The notes: generated by a model from the sequence alone, not told the origin. A stretch of DNA of 64,000 nucleotides from Chondrus crispus (GCF_000350225.1 NW_005178942.1:189272-253271), one strand, 5' to 3'. Counted from the stretch's first letter, positions 44,640-55,430 are shown. Made by a program: numbers and translations.

Positions 44640-45830
44640 TTGACCGTGACAGGGATGGTGTTCGCCTCCAAAGCTTCGGCTGCTTTCACGCTCTCCAAGA
44701 GCCTGGTTCCTAGACTGAGAATTGCGACTGAACCCTCCTTCGGGCTTGGAGCTTTGTTGCGAATGATGCGACCCTTGCCAATCGCAATCGCATGACCTCC
44801 TTCTGGCATCACATCATACTTGCCACCAAGCTTCTGATTAATAACATCAAGACCCACCCCAACTCCACGAGGGTAGCGCACGACAGAGGAGCTATCGTTA
44901 ATTGCCAATGATGTGGCGACCATATTTTGTAGCTCACACTCATCGCTGGGGGCCATGATTATCATGTTATGAATGCAACCAATGTAGGCAAGATCAAATG
45001 AGCCATGATGCGTTGGTCCGTCGTTTCTGACGAGTCCCGCGCGGTCCAGAATGAATTGTACAGGCAACTTTTGAATGGAAACGTCGTGAATGAGTTGATC
45101 GTAACCTCGTTGCAGGAAGGTTGAGTAGATGCAACAGAACGGCTGTATCCCTCGCATGCCATGCCTCCAGCCATCGTCACTGCGGGTTGCTCAGCAATGC
45201 CGACATCGTGGCACCGCTTCAGAAAACGTTCCCCGAAAATATTTAAACCAGTGCCTCCGGGCATGGCCGCTGTAATGGCGACAACCTTGCGATCATGTTC
45301 GGCCTCAGCGATCAATGCTTTTGAAAAGACGGAGGTATAGCTGGGGGTCTGGGAGACACTCTTATGCTGCTTGCCGGTGCCGACGTCAAAACGGGCGACA
45401 CCGTGGTATTTGTCTAGGGAAGCCTCCGCGGGGGGGTATCCCTTGCCCTTTTCAGTCTTGACATGGATCAAGACGGGTTTGTTGCCAGGCATGTCGCGGA
45501 CGTTCTCGAGTACGGGAACAAGGGTATCAAGTTTGTGTCCATCAATGGGACCAACATAATAAAAACCAAGCTCCTCGAAAAGCGTACCTCCCTGCGCCAT
45601 GATGCCCCTCGTATATTCGTCAAACTGCGCTGCGACGTCCTGGATCTCCTCTGGGAAGAGCTTGGAGAAGCTTTTGGCCATACCTCTCATATCCTGGAAC
45701 GGCCTCGATGACATGAGGCGAGAAGTATAATCACTGAGAGCACCTGACGGACGAACGCCGGCGACCGTTTTGGTGCCTGTGGGCAGAGATACTTGGTCGT
45801 TATCGTTAAGAATGACAATCATATGGTTGA
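44640..45830 (-). pseudogene. DXS: DXS (1-deoxy-D-xylulose-5-phosphate synthase) fragment
   Basis: DXS makes DXP from pyruvate and glyceraldehyde-3-phosphate with thiamine diphosphate, the first step of the plastid MEP isoprenoid pathway. The fragment begins [20 protein letters not shown] and runs through [130 protein letters not shown] and [14 protein letters not shown]. The N-terminal part of the thiamine-diphosphate domain and the C-terminal transketolase domain are absent. One frame change near 45.15 kb adds to the truncation. The lack of both ends inside a transposon points to capture. Confidence 0.88.
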
Positions 45831-45929
45831 AACATTACCGTCTTCGGCCGGGGTTTCTCTTTCACTACATCCACGATGTACATCATACATGCGTCATAAA
45901 ACACATCAAAAGTATGTTTTTGTAGATGG

Positions 45930-46387
45930 ATGAAGGAAGTATTTTGCTACATCGCTACCTTTTTCCTGTCCAGACGGACCCAAAACCGTGACCGAAAACA
46001 CGAATGGGTTTTCATCACCTTTTTGATTCTGACGCTCTGCACGACTTTTGCGACGTCGTACACGGCGTCTCCGGTGAACGTGAGGGCATCTCTCTGTGCG
46101 CCGCGCATGTCGATGAGGGCGATGCCGCCGTGCACGCGGGCGAGGACGTTGATGGGGACGGGGTCGCCGTGGATGACGCGGGCGGCGCGGCCGCGGCGGC
46201 CACGCGCGTACGCGCGGAGGAGGGGGAGCAGGGCGTCGAAGTGGGCGGCGGGGAGCCCGGCAGCGAGGTCTCCAAAGCCACAAACCGGTCCATTTTCCGT
46301 TGCGTAAATTTGCAGTTTCCCTGTCATGGTGATTGAGAACGAATTCCGCCACCCAGTCACGTGCAAATCCACATCTCCAGAAATCAT
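45930..46387 (-). pseudogene. Phosphotransferase (APH-like) fragment
   Basis: The core VIHGDPVPINVLARVHGGIA, LIDMRG and GDAVYDVAKVVQS matches the HGDxxxxN, Asp-Arg-Gly and GDxxYDxAK pattern of aminoglycoside/choline-kinase-like phosphotransferases that act on small molecules or sugars. The upstream helix (FDALLPLLRAYARGRRGRAA) also fits. Sequence outside about 46,030-46,260 does not match, so only the catalytic centre remains. The substrate cannot be inferred. Confidence 0.6.
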
Positions 46388-46489
46388 CTTCGGCTTGCGC
46401 GGCTCGGTAGGGAACCGATATTTTATCTCCCCATCAAAACTGGGCTTCGACAGTCGAGCTATGAAAACGGCAGCAGAGTACTCCGATTC

Positions 46490-47067
46490 TCAGTATCCGC
46501 CAAGCTTGTAACCCGGGAAACCCATGTTCGTGTTTCCGCCAACGGTAATCAGAAAATCGCCGTCCTGGCTAAACACTAATCCGTTCACTGAGTGGTCATG
46601 ATTGGAGACAGGAATGCCACTGACGATTCGCTTGTCGTACACCAAGCAGACGCCTGAGTCTGTTGGATCAGTGCCCGGCTTCAAACGGCCAACGGCTTCA
46701 TTCGAACATATGTCCTTGATGCTCCGATCTACACGTTCCCGCTCATTCCAGAATATCGTACTTGTCGATGCGTATGGTTTCATCTCCTTGTCACGCGGAT
46801 CGAATGTTATGGCGAGAATATCCCGGGCAGCAGGAATACTGTTTTTTGTGTACTTAGCATCTTTCAATGCTTTCGAGTGACATTGTGATGTCATCTTAAG
46901 AGTATCCACGTCGTACTCCACCAATTGGACGGTGCCACCCAGAGTACCAAGGTAGATATTTCCATCTTGTCCAATCGCAACAGAAGGAGGCAGCTCAAGG
47001 GTGTCCAACAGACTGCCATTCGCTTTCTTCAGTGCCGTCGTAGTGAATCCAATGGAATCACATGACT
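46490..47067 (-). pseudogene. Beta-propeller (NHL-like) gene fragment
   Basis: The frame reads LDTLELPPSVAIGQDGNIYL, then DILAITFDPRD, and ends HDHSVNGLVFSQDGDFLITV followed by GGNTNMGFPGYKLGGY. This repeating S/G-x-D-G-x-L/I-Y pattern is typical of blades of NHL or glucose-dehydrogenase-like propellers in secreted or surface proteins. It is truncated at both sides and has no signal sequence. Like the DXS and phosphotransferase pieces it lies on the minus strand inside the Tnp2 element. Confidence 0.55.
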
Positions 47068-47624
47068 GAGTGGAGGTGGGGTGGATCGGTGTGTGCGATG
47101 TCGCGGGAGTACTTTTAGCGATTCGCTCGGAAGTGTTGCGTGCCGGAAATACGTAGGGAAGCTTATTTACGGTAGTTATCGCATGCGCGCGTAAAGATTG
47201 GCGTCAGCAACAAGGCGGAAGACCAGGTTGATGCGAGGCTCGAGCTCGCGCTGTCTTCTCTGTCGTCGACGACCACGTTGCGCATAAGTTACTTGAAAGT
47301 CAGAATCGGATACTTCTCAATTCATCAAATCTGCCACCGCCTTGGCACAGCTTCCGTCAACTGCCCGGGGAAGGGGCCCTGTCAATGTTAGTTTACGAGT
47401 CAGTTTACGCACTTGAAGCGCATCGCTTCCTCTGACCTCTGGCCCTCTACGCAACCCGTCAACCAGCGCAAGAAGCGCAAGCAGCAAAGTGGTATTGCTT
47501 TGCTGCACGTGACTTGCCCACCATCTTCTCGTCTCAACCAATACCAAGTTGACTGCCGAGCTCCAAATTCCACCCCCTGGCCTCCAACCTCCATCTAAAC
47601 TATGGACTTGGACGCAAGTTGCGT
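47068..47624. other. No gene seen inside the Tnp2 element
   Basis: Unremarkable sequence; open frames on either strand are short and overlap without recognisable motifs. Confidence 0.4.
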
Positions 47625-47853
47625 GCAGAGTGAGTGCACTACGAAATGCGATGCAGCATGCAATGCACAGTGCACTCATCTCGCACTCCAGGTTACATAG
47701 CAATTTTGGAGTGCGGTATGAGTGCAGGACTATCATACACTCATGCCGCGCTCTGGGTGCACTCCAAGTGCCACCAATAGGAAGTTGTGTGGCCAACAGC
47801 GGCAACAATTCGCGTTCACAGTGCACTCAAATATGCTAAAAATCTCAAACTGC
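47625..47853. repeat. Subterminal GTGCACTC repeats of the Tnp2 element
   Basis: At least eight copies in both orientations of GTGCACTC, GCACTCCA or GAGTGCA lie within 230 bases of the right end, several as inverted pairs (TGAGTGCACT...AGTGCACTCA; GCACTCCA...TGGAGTGC). Such clusters are where transposases of this superfamily bind. The left end has fewer copies (GGCACTCCA at 37,930; CACTCACATT twice near 38.1 kb). Confidence 0.65.
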
Positions 47854-47895
47854 ACTGTAGGTACACTCAAAAAATTTAATTTTTTTCTTCTAGGG

Positions 47896-49000
47896 ACGCC
47901 GCCCAGTCATGGGGAGCAATGGCGACGTGGTGAAGCCGCATCAGAGAACAGGACCATTTCTGTAAGGCGACGTGTGCCCTCGAATAGGCAAATGGCCGAG
48001 GGCTCACGTATAGCCCCGGGATCTTGGATAGGACGAACTCGCGAGAGGTCGACGGCCCGCGGTGGAGTAGATAGGTGGCCATTCGACCCACATACTCCAC
48101 CTCGTCCAAGCTATCTGCGAACGTGCGATCGCCGACGATCACTGCGGGAATTTGATACGCCGCCCCGCCGCCTTCGGAGAGGAGGCACCCCAACACGAGG
48201 GAAGCTTCCTCCTCTTTCCCTGCCTCATACACCTTACGGACGCGCAACAAATCCGGTCGAAGCGACTCGCGCGTCGACAGTTCTCCTACAGTGATGCCAG
48301 TGCGGGCATACTGACACCAAGCGAACTGTAATCGGTCAAGAGGGAGCGGGGACGACCGCTCGAGCGGGACCCCAAACCACTCGTACAGAGCGCTGACCGC
48401 GTCTCCGGCCTGCCCCACGATACCAAAGGATTGCGTTGAGGGTCCTCCCAAAGCTTGACGTGGCCGCGGGCCGGCCTGCTGCCCGGCCAACGTGTCGGAG
48501 GGGAGAGGCTCGCACTTCACGTGCTCAACGGAGGACGTCGACTCGCGCGAGCCCCGGACCTTCTGGAAGGGAGGGATCGGGGAGCATTGGCGCGCGACCG
48601 CCACAGTACGCGCCGGGGGCACGAACCCGGCGACCATCGGTACGGAACGTCCGGGGGTTCCCGAGAAGGAAGGTAAGGGTGCAGGACGCGGGGGCACCGA
48701 CTCCGCTGGCAAGGAGGAAGCAACGGCAGGCGGAGAGGGTAGACCCTCCAAGGGAGACGACATCGTCACCACAGACTTGAGCGGCCTCACAAAAAGGGGG
48801 GTGGTCGCGGTGACGCGACGAGCGTACCGCAACGAGCGGACACCGACCACTCGTAAGAACACGGTGCGCCGAAGGGGAGAGGGGACTTCGAGGGAGAGCG
48901 CGGAGGAGCGGACGCTTGGAAGCCGGGCGGTGTGCGACGAGCGAGGCACGACGGTTGGAATCTGGGTCAAGTCCAGGACTACAAGGAGGGGATCCGACAT
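47896..49000 (-). mobile_element. Gag-like ORF, N-terminal part (right of the Tnp2 insertion)
   Basis: Begins MSDPLLVVLDLTQIPTVVPR, is Ser/Pro/Arg-rich for about 150 residues, then folds (SALYEWFGVPLERSSPLPLD; VEYVGRMATYLLHRGPSTSR; RAHVALQKWSCSLMRLHHVA). The last part resembles SEFVLNATCAFLRAAHYGMW of the ORF at 62.5 kb. It starts 61 bases from an LTR (49,061) and reads away from it. The opening resembles MGEATVVVLISPSVPVVVPF found at 56,007 beside another LTR of the same family. Confidence 0.5.
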
Positions 49001-49791
49001 GGTCGCCTCTACAAGCCCGAGAATACTGAACGCGGACGTTCAGTCTTGAGGGGGGGGCCGTGTAGTATAACCCCCCCTGGGGCTTTTGTTAGTTACATTA
49101 GATCAACAGCGGGATTCCATACTGTAGAGCTCGACGCTCTACAGTACAACCGCGCGTGTCCACGTGTATACCACGGGGACAAGGGACACGCGCATGCACG
49201 TGCACACGTGTACCACGCACGAACGAAGCGCGCACGCACCACGGGTAATACGTGTACTGTCAGCCTCGACATAGCTGATAGTATTACAGTGCAGGTCGAC
49301 CTGCACTACAGTAGCCCACTACAGTACCTCGGTAATGTAGTGGTATGATAGATTGTTTTGTATATTAAATAGGGAGCGGACCGACGGCGGCAGGAGGGGG
49401 ACAAGCACGGACTTGTCCTCAATGTAGCATAAACACCCCCAGCGATAGGGGTGTATGCACAGTTCGACCGAGACCCCGTCCGATCGGGAAGACGGGGGTG
49501 AAGCAGGACACCAGCTAACGGCACCGGGCAGCGGGCCCGGGTAGCGTGGTAGAGCGGGAACGGGGAGGACGCCGGTACGCGCGAGCGGTTCAACGCCTCG
49601 ACGCCCCGGCGCGGTACTGGGTAACGATCCAGTACCGCCGGGCGGAGGCGGAGCCGACTCGTGAGCGTACCGGGCGTGTCCTCAACCCGCGCTCGGTGCC
49701 GCTCTAAGGTAGTTAGCGAGCGCTACCTTAGAATAAGCGGGAAGTCGGACCTTGACGGTCGGTGGGTGACAAGTCCGTGCTTGTCGTCCTC

Positions 49792-50401
49792 TGTAGTATA
49801 ACCCCTTGGGACTAGATTTAGATTAGATCAGCTACTGTAGAGCCTGAGCTCTACAATACGACGCGCACGAGCGCGCGCGCTGTCAGCAACGAATGGCTGA
49901 CAGCCTTACAGTACGCACGACCCGCACGCACTACTGCAGCCGACCACAGTAGCACTACAGTCGAGTACGTACTGTACTGTAGTATGATAGGACTTAATTG
50001 TACATTAAATACGCGAGCGGACCGACGGCGGACGGGGGAGGACAAGCACGAGCTTGTCCAGAACCTACGCTTTTGGTCAACCTCGCCCCGCTTATTCTAG
50101 AACGGGTTCCCACTAGCCCGTATCTAGTTAGGAACCCAGCGGGCAGGGGACGCGCAAGCTCGCGAGCGAGCCTAGATCCGCCTCCGCCCGTCAGCGCTGG
50201 TACGTCACCCAGCGCTGCGCCGGGGCGTCGAGGCGTAGATCGGCCCGCGCGTGCGCGCATCCCCGACCGTACCCGCTCTACCACTGCTACCCCGGGCTCG
50301 CCCGGTTCCGTTAGCTGGGGTTGCTTCCCGTCTTCCCGCCGATCGGGGTCTCCGCAAGAACTGAGTATACACCCCCCTCCGTTGGGGGTGTTTATACTAC
50401 A
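49792..50401 (+). repeat. Left LTR of the young element
   Basis: 610 bp, nearly identical to 56,047-56,656. It contains a TTAAATA box near 50,005, the GACAAGCACGAGCTTGTC hairpin and several TACTGTAG palindromes. Confidence 0.92.
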
Positions 50402-50477
50402 GTGGTCTCCCGACCTAGAAGACTCTACCATCGTTCCGAGGAGACGGCCGATTTCCTCTGCGTCTGTATGCGTCGAG

Positions 50478-52200
50478 ATGAGCGAAGGGTCCGAACTCTC
50501 GGTCCACTCCGCACCGACCGATATGCAGGCGTCCGCGCTACGCGTCCGATCCGACGACGGCGCCGCAGGTCCTCGGGATCGCGAACCGTCGCCGGACTAC
50601 TCAGAAGGACGCGCTCGCGCGATGTACGAACGCATCGCGAAGTATATCGAGGATGTCCGGACATCCCTTCGTGTCGACGTGACCGACCAGGTCTCCGCCC
50701 GCTGTCCTGACGAGTCGCGCTCCCTCTACGAAGGAAAGTTTGAGCGCGTGACTCAGTCCTGGGAGAGCCTGCGCGCGCTCGCCGACCAGTTGCACTCCGT
50801 CTAGTGTTGGTCGAGGACGCACGCATCGAGGCCCCTACGGCGGACGTTGCAGGTCGACCGGCGAGTACGAACTCCGGGGTACGACGGGACATGCAGCCTT
50901 CCCCATCTGCCGAACAGATGGGAGCGTTCGCGCATACGGCTGCGGAACTCAACTCGACGCGCCGGCGCGCTCGTGAGTTAGAACAGGACTCGGCCGTAAG
51001 GTCGCCCGGAGCCCCCTCGAGAGGGCCCGGCGCCACTGTTCCTCCGGGTGCGTCCGATGCGCAGGAGTGGCCTCCGACTGGTGCCGTCACCAATCGGAGC
51101 GCGGAGGATATCAAACCAACGGCGGACGCGAACTTCGCGTCCGAGACTCAAGCTCTGCCGCATGCCCCCGGAAGCATGCGGCAGTTGCGACAGGTACCGT
51201 ACGGGCACGACCAGGACCGTGGAGGAGCCGCTCGCGGATCCGGAGAACCCATGTTCTCCGTCGATCCTCGCTGGGGCGGCTACCCGCCGGTGGATTACAT
51301 CGCGCACCCCGGTCCGGTAGACGTACGTACACTACCCGTCACCCCGTCAGGCGCGTTCGTAAGATGGAACAGGCATCGGCTGAAAGGTCGCCCGGAGCCC
51401 CCCCCCTCGAGAGGGCCCGGCGCCACTGTACCTCCAAACGCGCCCGATGCGCAAGAAGGGAGCCCGACTGGTGCCCACACCAGTCCGGTCACTGGGCAGC
51501 GCAGCCCCAGGACGGACGCGAATTTCGCGTCCGAGACCCAAGCCCTACCGCATGTCGCCGGAGACATGCGGTAGATGACACGCGTACCGTACGTGGACGA
51601 CAAAAGACACGGAGATACCGCCCGCGGATCAAGAGAACCGATTCTCTCTTTCGATCCCGGCTGCGGCGGCTATCAGCCGGTGGATCTCACCGCGCACACC
51701 GGTCCGGTAGACGTCCGTACGCTACACGAATTCTTAAGCGGACTAGCCCCTGGGACCCGGGCCGAAGTGGCTGAGACGGTCCAATGATTGCCCGGACAAC
51801 AGAAGACAGACATTCCAACGATCCGCCGTATCGCGACGGCCGGAGGCACAACGTGCCGCGCTCGGCGCGGTTTGCTGCTGGCGGATCGGAAACCGGCAGC
51901 GAGGGGGAATCGAACCCCGAGCTCGCATGCGAAAAGTTCGCCTGCAGCATCCCTCCACATAGGAGAACATGAGGAGCAGGCCGACCCTGTCCTCATTACG
52001 CGAGGCTACAAGCCGGTGGGGAGGCCGACCTCCCACGCCAGCGTCATCAAGGTCGACCGGACGCTTTGCTACCGCGTACGCCCACACTCCAAGGGCGCCC
52101 TGTGGTACGGACCACCGGGTCGCGGAGCTCGACATTTCGCATCTAGATGGAAGCGGCGCTCCGCCTTGCGTGCCCCACCTCACCGATGAGGAGGCACGCC
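50478..52200 (+). mobile_element. Gag-like region with a 388-bp internal direct repeat
   Basis: The first frame (MSEGSELSVHSAPTDMQASA) contains a helical stretch MYERIAKYIEDVRTSLRVDV and EGKFERVTQSWESLRALADQ. A repeated block follows: about 50,968-51,355 and 51,357-51,744 share RSPGAPSRGPGATVPP-type, FASETQALPH and GPVDVRTL segments with moderate divergence. The region is broken. Confidence 0.55.
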
Positions 52201-52634
52201 CCACAAGAAGCCACCGAGAACCCCGTGGGTCCGGTGGCGATCACAATCCGCAAAGAACGCGAAGGCGCCCAGGCTTCCGTAAGCCCGGCGCGTGTTAATG
52301 AAAGAGAAGACACCCTGACCTCCGTAGGTCAGATGCCACGGACCGACCGTGAAGGCACCTGAGCTTCTGTAAGCCCCGTGCACAAGATGGAGCGTGAGGC
52401 GTGTGGCGATGCAACACGCCCCGAAGATCCCACCGAACGCCGTGTCGCCGAGGGGATCGCACATACGCTACACATCACCGACTTGACCGATTAAGTCGGG
52501 AAGACTGGAGCTGGCCGACCTAGTTCCGCAGAGAGTACAGCCGCCGAAAGGGCAGGGATCGGTACGGACGACCCCCGGCCAAGTGCCCGCCGCCGACGGA
52601 AGGCACTCGAACCATCACGATCGATCGTGACGGT

Positions 52635-52946
52635 GTGACTGAGCGCGTCTCTGCGGACCGCTGGGTGCACGCGCCTCCGCCGATAGACGCGCCACGGACG
52701 AGTACGACAACCCAGGGCGACCTTGCCGACAAGGTCACGCAGTATACCGTCGAACGATTACTCCGGCATCAAACCATGGAGGACGGAACAACGGAGTTCC
52801 TCATCAAGTGGGCAGATTACGACACGCCCACCTGGACCGCGCCGACTGACTTCTCGGAGGAGTTGGTGTCTCGTTACGCCCAACGCCTCCGGAGGCGCAC
52901 CGGCAGGGACCTCACTTCGGGCGTGAACGCGGACGTTCACGCTTAA
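52635..52946 (+). mobile_element. Chromodomain coding piece
   Basis: YTVERLLRHQTMEDGTTEFL, then IKWADYDTPTWTAP, matches the chromodomain core (Y/V-E-x-I-L..., a Trp-containing strand, then W-x-P-like) that many Ty3/gypsy chromoviruses carry after integrase and use to read methylated histone H3. The frame ends GVNADVHA; the 3' ends of coding at two LTRs of this family read ILNADVQS (49,049) and VNVDVHS (56,032), so this is the ancestral end of pol. Nothing recognisable as integrase precedes it. Confidence 0.75.
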
Positions 52947-53924
52947 GCGGGGGCCCTGAACCGTCTCGTTACGGCTAAATTCAACGGCTCCGTTACGGTT
53001 AAATTAGTCTCTCGCGGTTAGAGACGGATGGGACGTTCGAAAGGCAAGCCGTATTTGGCTTCCGAACGCCAAGGACCCGAAACGTAAGGACAGACAGTAC
53101 GGACTGTCTGAAAGAAGTTTGGCCCGCGTAAGGATCGACGATGCAAAGACTGCAGTTGGCTCGAGGGGAAGGCAAATACCTCTTTCGGAGGTGGTCCGCC
53201 AGACTCCCTCCGAGCAGGGTCGCCGGACGTTCCGTTAAGTCCGGCAACCGCAGTGAGGGGACGCCCGACGAACGAGGCGAGGCATCGCAGATTGCGGAGA
53301 GGAAGCGCCGCACGTAAGCGCAGAGACCGAGAGAGACTGTGGCTCGCGAGGACAGGAGGTCCCGGATACGACACCGAGCCGCCCTGCCGCCGGCTTATAC
53401 CGGCACGAGTACAGCCGCGGCAAACCGCCACCGCCGCAGTCCGGAAATATGCAAAAACTAGGGGTAAGGAAAAATTACACTGTCGTACCCCCGACATGGT
53501 CGCTGCGTACTGTACGCGGGGTATGGCATGCACGACACGAACGAGCCAGTCCGACGGCGAGGGGCGCGAAGGAAAGGACGATTGCCGCGCATCCACGCCC
53601 TCGCCGCCGACGGCGGGGGGCCTGAAGGGGGAATGCGGGAACACGCGGCGCACGCGAAATGAATTTGGTCCGCGCATGACCGCACACACATCACGGACTG
53701 TGCTGTGCTTTTTTGGCAAAAAATGATTTTCGCGGGAAATTTTTTTGTGATTTTTTAGGGTGATTTTTGGAAAGGCCTCACTGCCGTACCTGTGCGCTCA
53801 CGAGCGCACGGGTACTTTACACGGCAAGCGTCGTAGACGCAGCGGGCTGTACAGGCCGGACGGACACTGACAGGACGGCGGCGCGGGGCCTCCGCACTCT
53901 TCGGATGAGTACGCGCGGACCCCC

Positions 53925-54960
53925 CTGCCCCTCGCCGCGGACAGCGAGGGGCACCACGGAAGACGACCGCCACGCGCCAGCGACCCCGCCTGCGGCGGCG
54001 AGGGACGCTTACGAAGAGCAACTGCACGCGCGCGCGCCCCCTCGCCACGATCGGAGAGGGGCGCGGAGGAAGAGCATCGTCACGTGCGCCCGTACCTTCG
54101 CCGCGGAAGGCGAGGGACGCTTACGAAGAGCAGCTGCACGCGCGCCCTCGCCACGAACGGCGAGGGTCGCCGAGGAAGAGCAGCAGCACGGAAGCTCGCG
54201 CCCTCGTCTCGAATGACGAGGGACGCCGACGAAAAAACGAATGCCGGGCGGTGTGCCGTCGCCGCCGACGGCGAGGGGCGCCAAGGAACGGAGCCTTCGT
54301 CGCGCGCTCGCGCCCTCGCACCAAACGGCGAGGGACACTGACAAGAAGACGACTTCCGCGCGCCGCGCCCTCGCCTCGGACGGCGAGGGGTTCTGGCAAG
54401 AAGACGACTTCTGCGCGACGCGCCCTCGCCGCCGACGGCGAGGTGCGTCAAGGAAGACGAATACGGCGCGCTGTGCTCTCGCCACGAACGGCGAGGGACG
54501 CCGAGGAAGAGCAACGGCTGCGTGCCTCGCCGTCGCCGCCGACGGCGAGGGGCGCCAAAGAGAAGAGCATTCGCCGCGCGCTCGTGCCCTCGCCGCCGAC
54601 GGCGAGAAGCGCCAAAGAAAAGATCATCCGTCGCGCGCTCGTGCCCTCGCCGCCGAAGGCGAGGGGCGCCAAGGAGAAGATCATCCGTCGCGCGCTGCGA
54701 CCTCGCCATGGACGGCGAGGGACGCCGAGGAAGAGAAACGGCTGCGTGCCTCTCCCTCGCCGCCAACTGCGACGGGCGCCAAGGAGAAGAGCATCCGTTG
54801 CGTGCGGCGCCCTCTCCACGGACGGCGAGGGACGCCGAGGAAGAGCAACGGCTGCATACATCGCCCTCGCCACCGACGGCGAGGGACGCCGTGGAGAAGA
54901 AGGAACGGACATTTTCGCGCCGTCGCCGCCGACAGCGAGGGACACTGAGGAGAAGCGGGA
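53925..54960. repeat. Minisatellite of hairpin-forming 50-60-bp units
   Basis: About 18-20 imperfect units repeat CCTCGCCGCCGACGGCGAGG, itself a palindrome, followed by GGACGCCGAGGAAGAGCA- or GGCGCCAAGGAGAAGA-like spacers and a CGCGCGCT segment. It is GC-rich and open on both strands, which produces long meaningless Arg/Ala ORFs. It lies inside the young LTR element between the chromodomain and the host fragment. Confidence 0.85.
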
Positions 54961-55071
54961 GCTGCACCGCGCACGCCAGCCCTCGGACCGCCTCCGCAAC
55001 ACGCTGCACCTGAAACGGGGGGACACCACGGCCGTCAACGCGTTCAAAGTACACGGCGCGTAAGCTACTAT

Positions 55072-55430
55072 CCAAGGCGACAACGTGGACGTTGTCTTGG
55101 TACCTGTACGCGGCGGACTAATCGCCTGCACCGCTACAGACCTCAAGCGCCTACGTCCGCACGCCGAGATGGTGGACGTCGAGTTGGAGGGCGCCACAGC
55201 CATACGGAACCCTGCGTAAGGGCGGGCGCGTTAAGTTGGAAACTGTGGGAACGTATGCAGACGGCGTCGCCGTCATTGAGATCTGCATCGCAACGTCTCG
55301 CCAGTGCCACGACCTCGTCGACGAGGTCATGCTGGTGAGCACGGACGAGGTCTGCGCCGCCATCAAGGGCGTGTTAGAGAACACGCAATCCATCCGGGAG
55401 CCGAGGCGGGGGACAGGAAGAACGCGCGGC
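55072..55430 (+). pseudogene. ilvA: Threonine dehydratase fragment carried by the young LTR element
   Basis: Threonine ammonia-lyase is the PLP enzyme that opens isoleucine synthesis. The fragment reads VDVVLVPVRGGLIACTATDL, LEGATAIR, then KLETVGTYADGVAV, CHDLVDEVMLVSTDEVCAAI and KGVLENTQSIREP. These match the PLP-phosphate-binding glycine loop, the VKLxxVGTxADGVAV segment and the DEICAAI...SILEP helix of IlvA in order. Only the central part is present and it is broken. Its host-like codon use inside an otherwise non-autonomous element indicates a captured transcript. Confidence 0.8.

Larger units (their letters stand above)
37814..47895. mobile_element. Tnp2-type (CMC/Plavaka-like) DNA transposon, 10.1 kb
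   Basis: The ends are inverted copies beginning CCCTARAAGAAA, continuing with an A/T-rich run, TTTGAKTGT and ACAGTG (left 37,814-37,862; right reverse-complemented 47,895-47,853). The 3-bp duplication ACG lies just outside (37,811-37,813; 47,896-47,898), as expected for the CMC group. It carries a Tnp2 transposase in pieces on the minus strand, a second ORF on the plus strand, three truncated host gene fragments and a cluster of subterminal GTGCACTC-type repeats at the right end. The insertion splits a gag-like ORF whose two parts meet across the target duplication. Confidence 0.75.

Noticed and set aside
48492-49049. Plus-strand ORF ending ILNADVQS as a full gene
   Set aside because: Only its last residues match other family members; upstream it is the shadow of the longer gag-like ORF on the other strand.
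51890-51975. Possible tRNA gene on the minus strand (GGGGTTCGATTCCCC)
   Set aside because: Only the T-arm fits; no matching acceptor strand or proper anticodon arm is found in the expected distance.
54080-55075. 331-codon minus-strand ORF and overlapping plus-strand ORFs of similar length
   Set aside because: They translate the hairpin minisatellite, which is open in several frames because of its composition.
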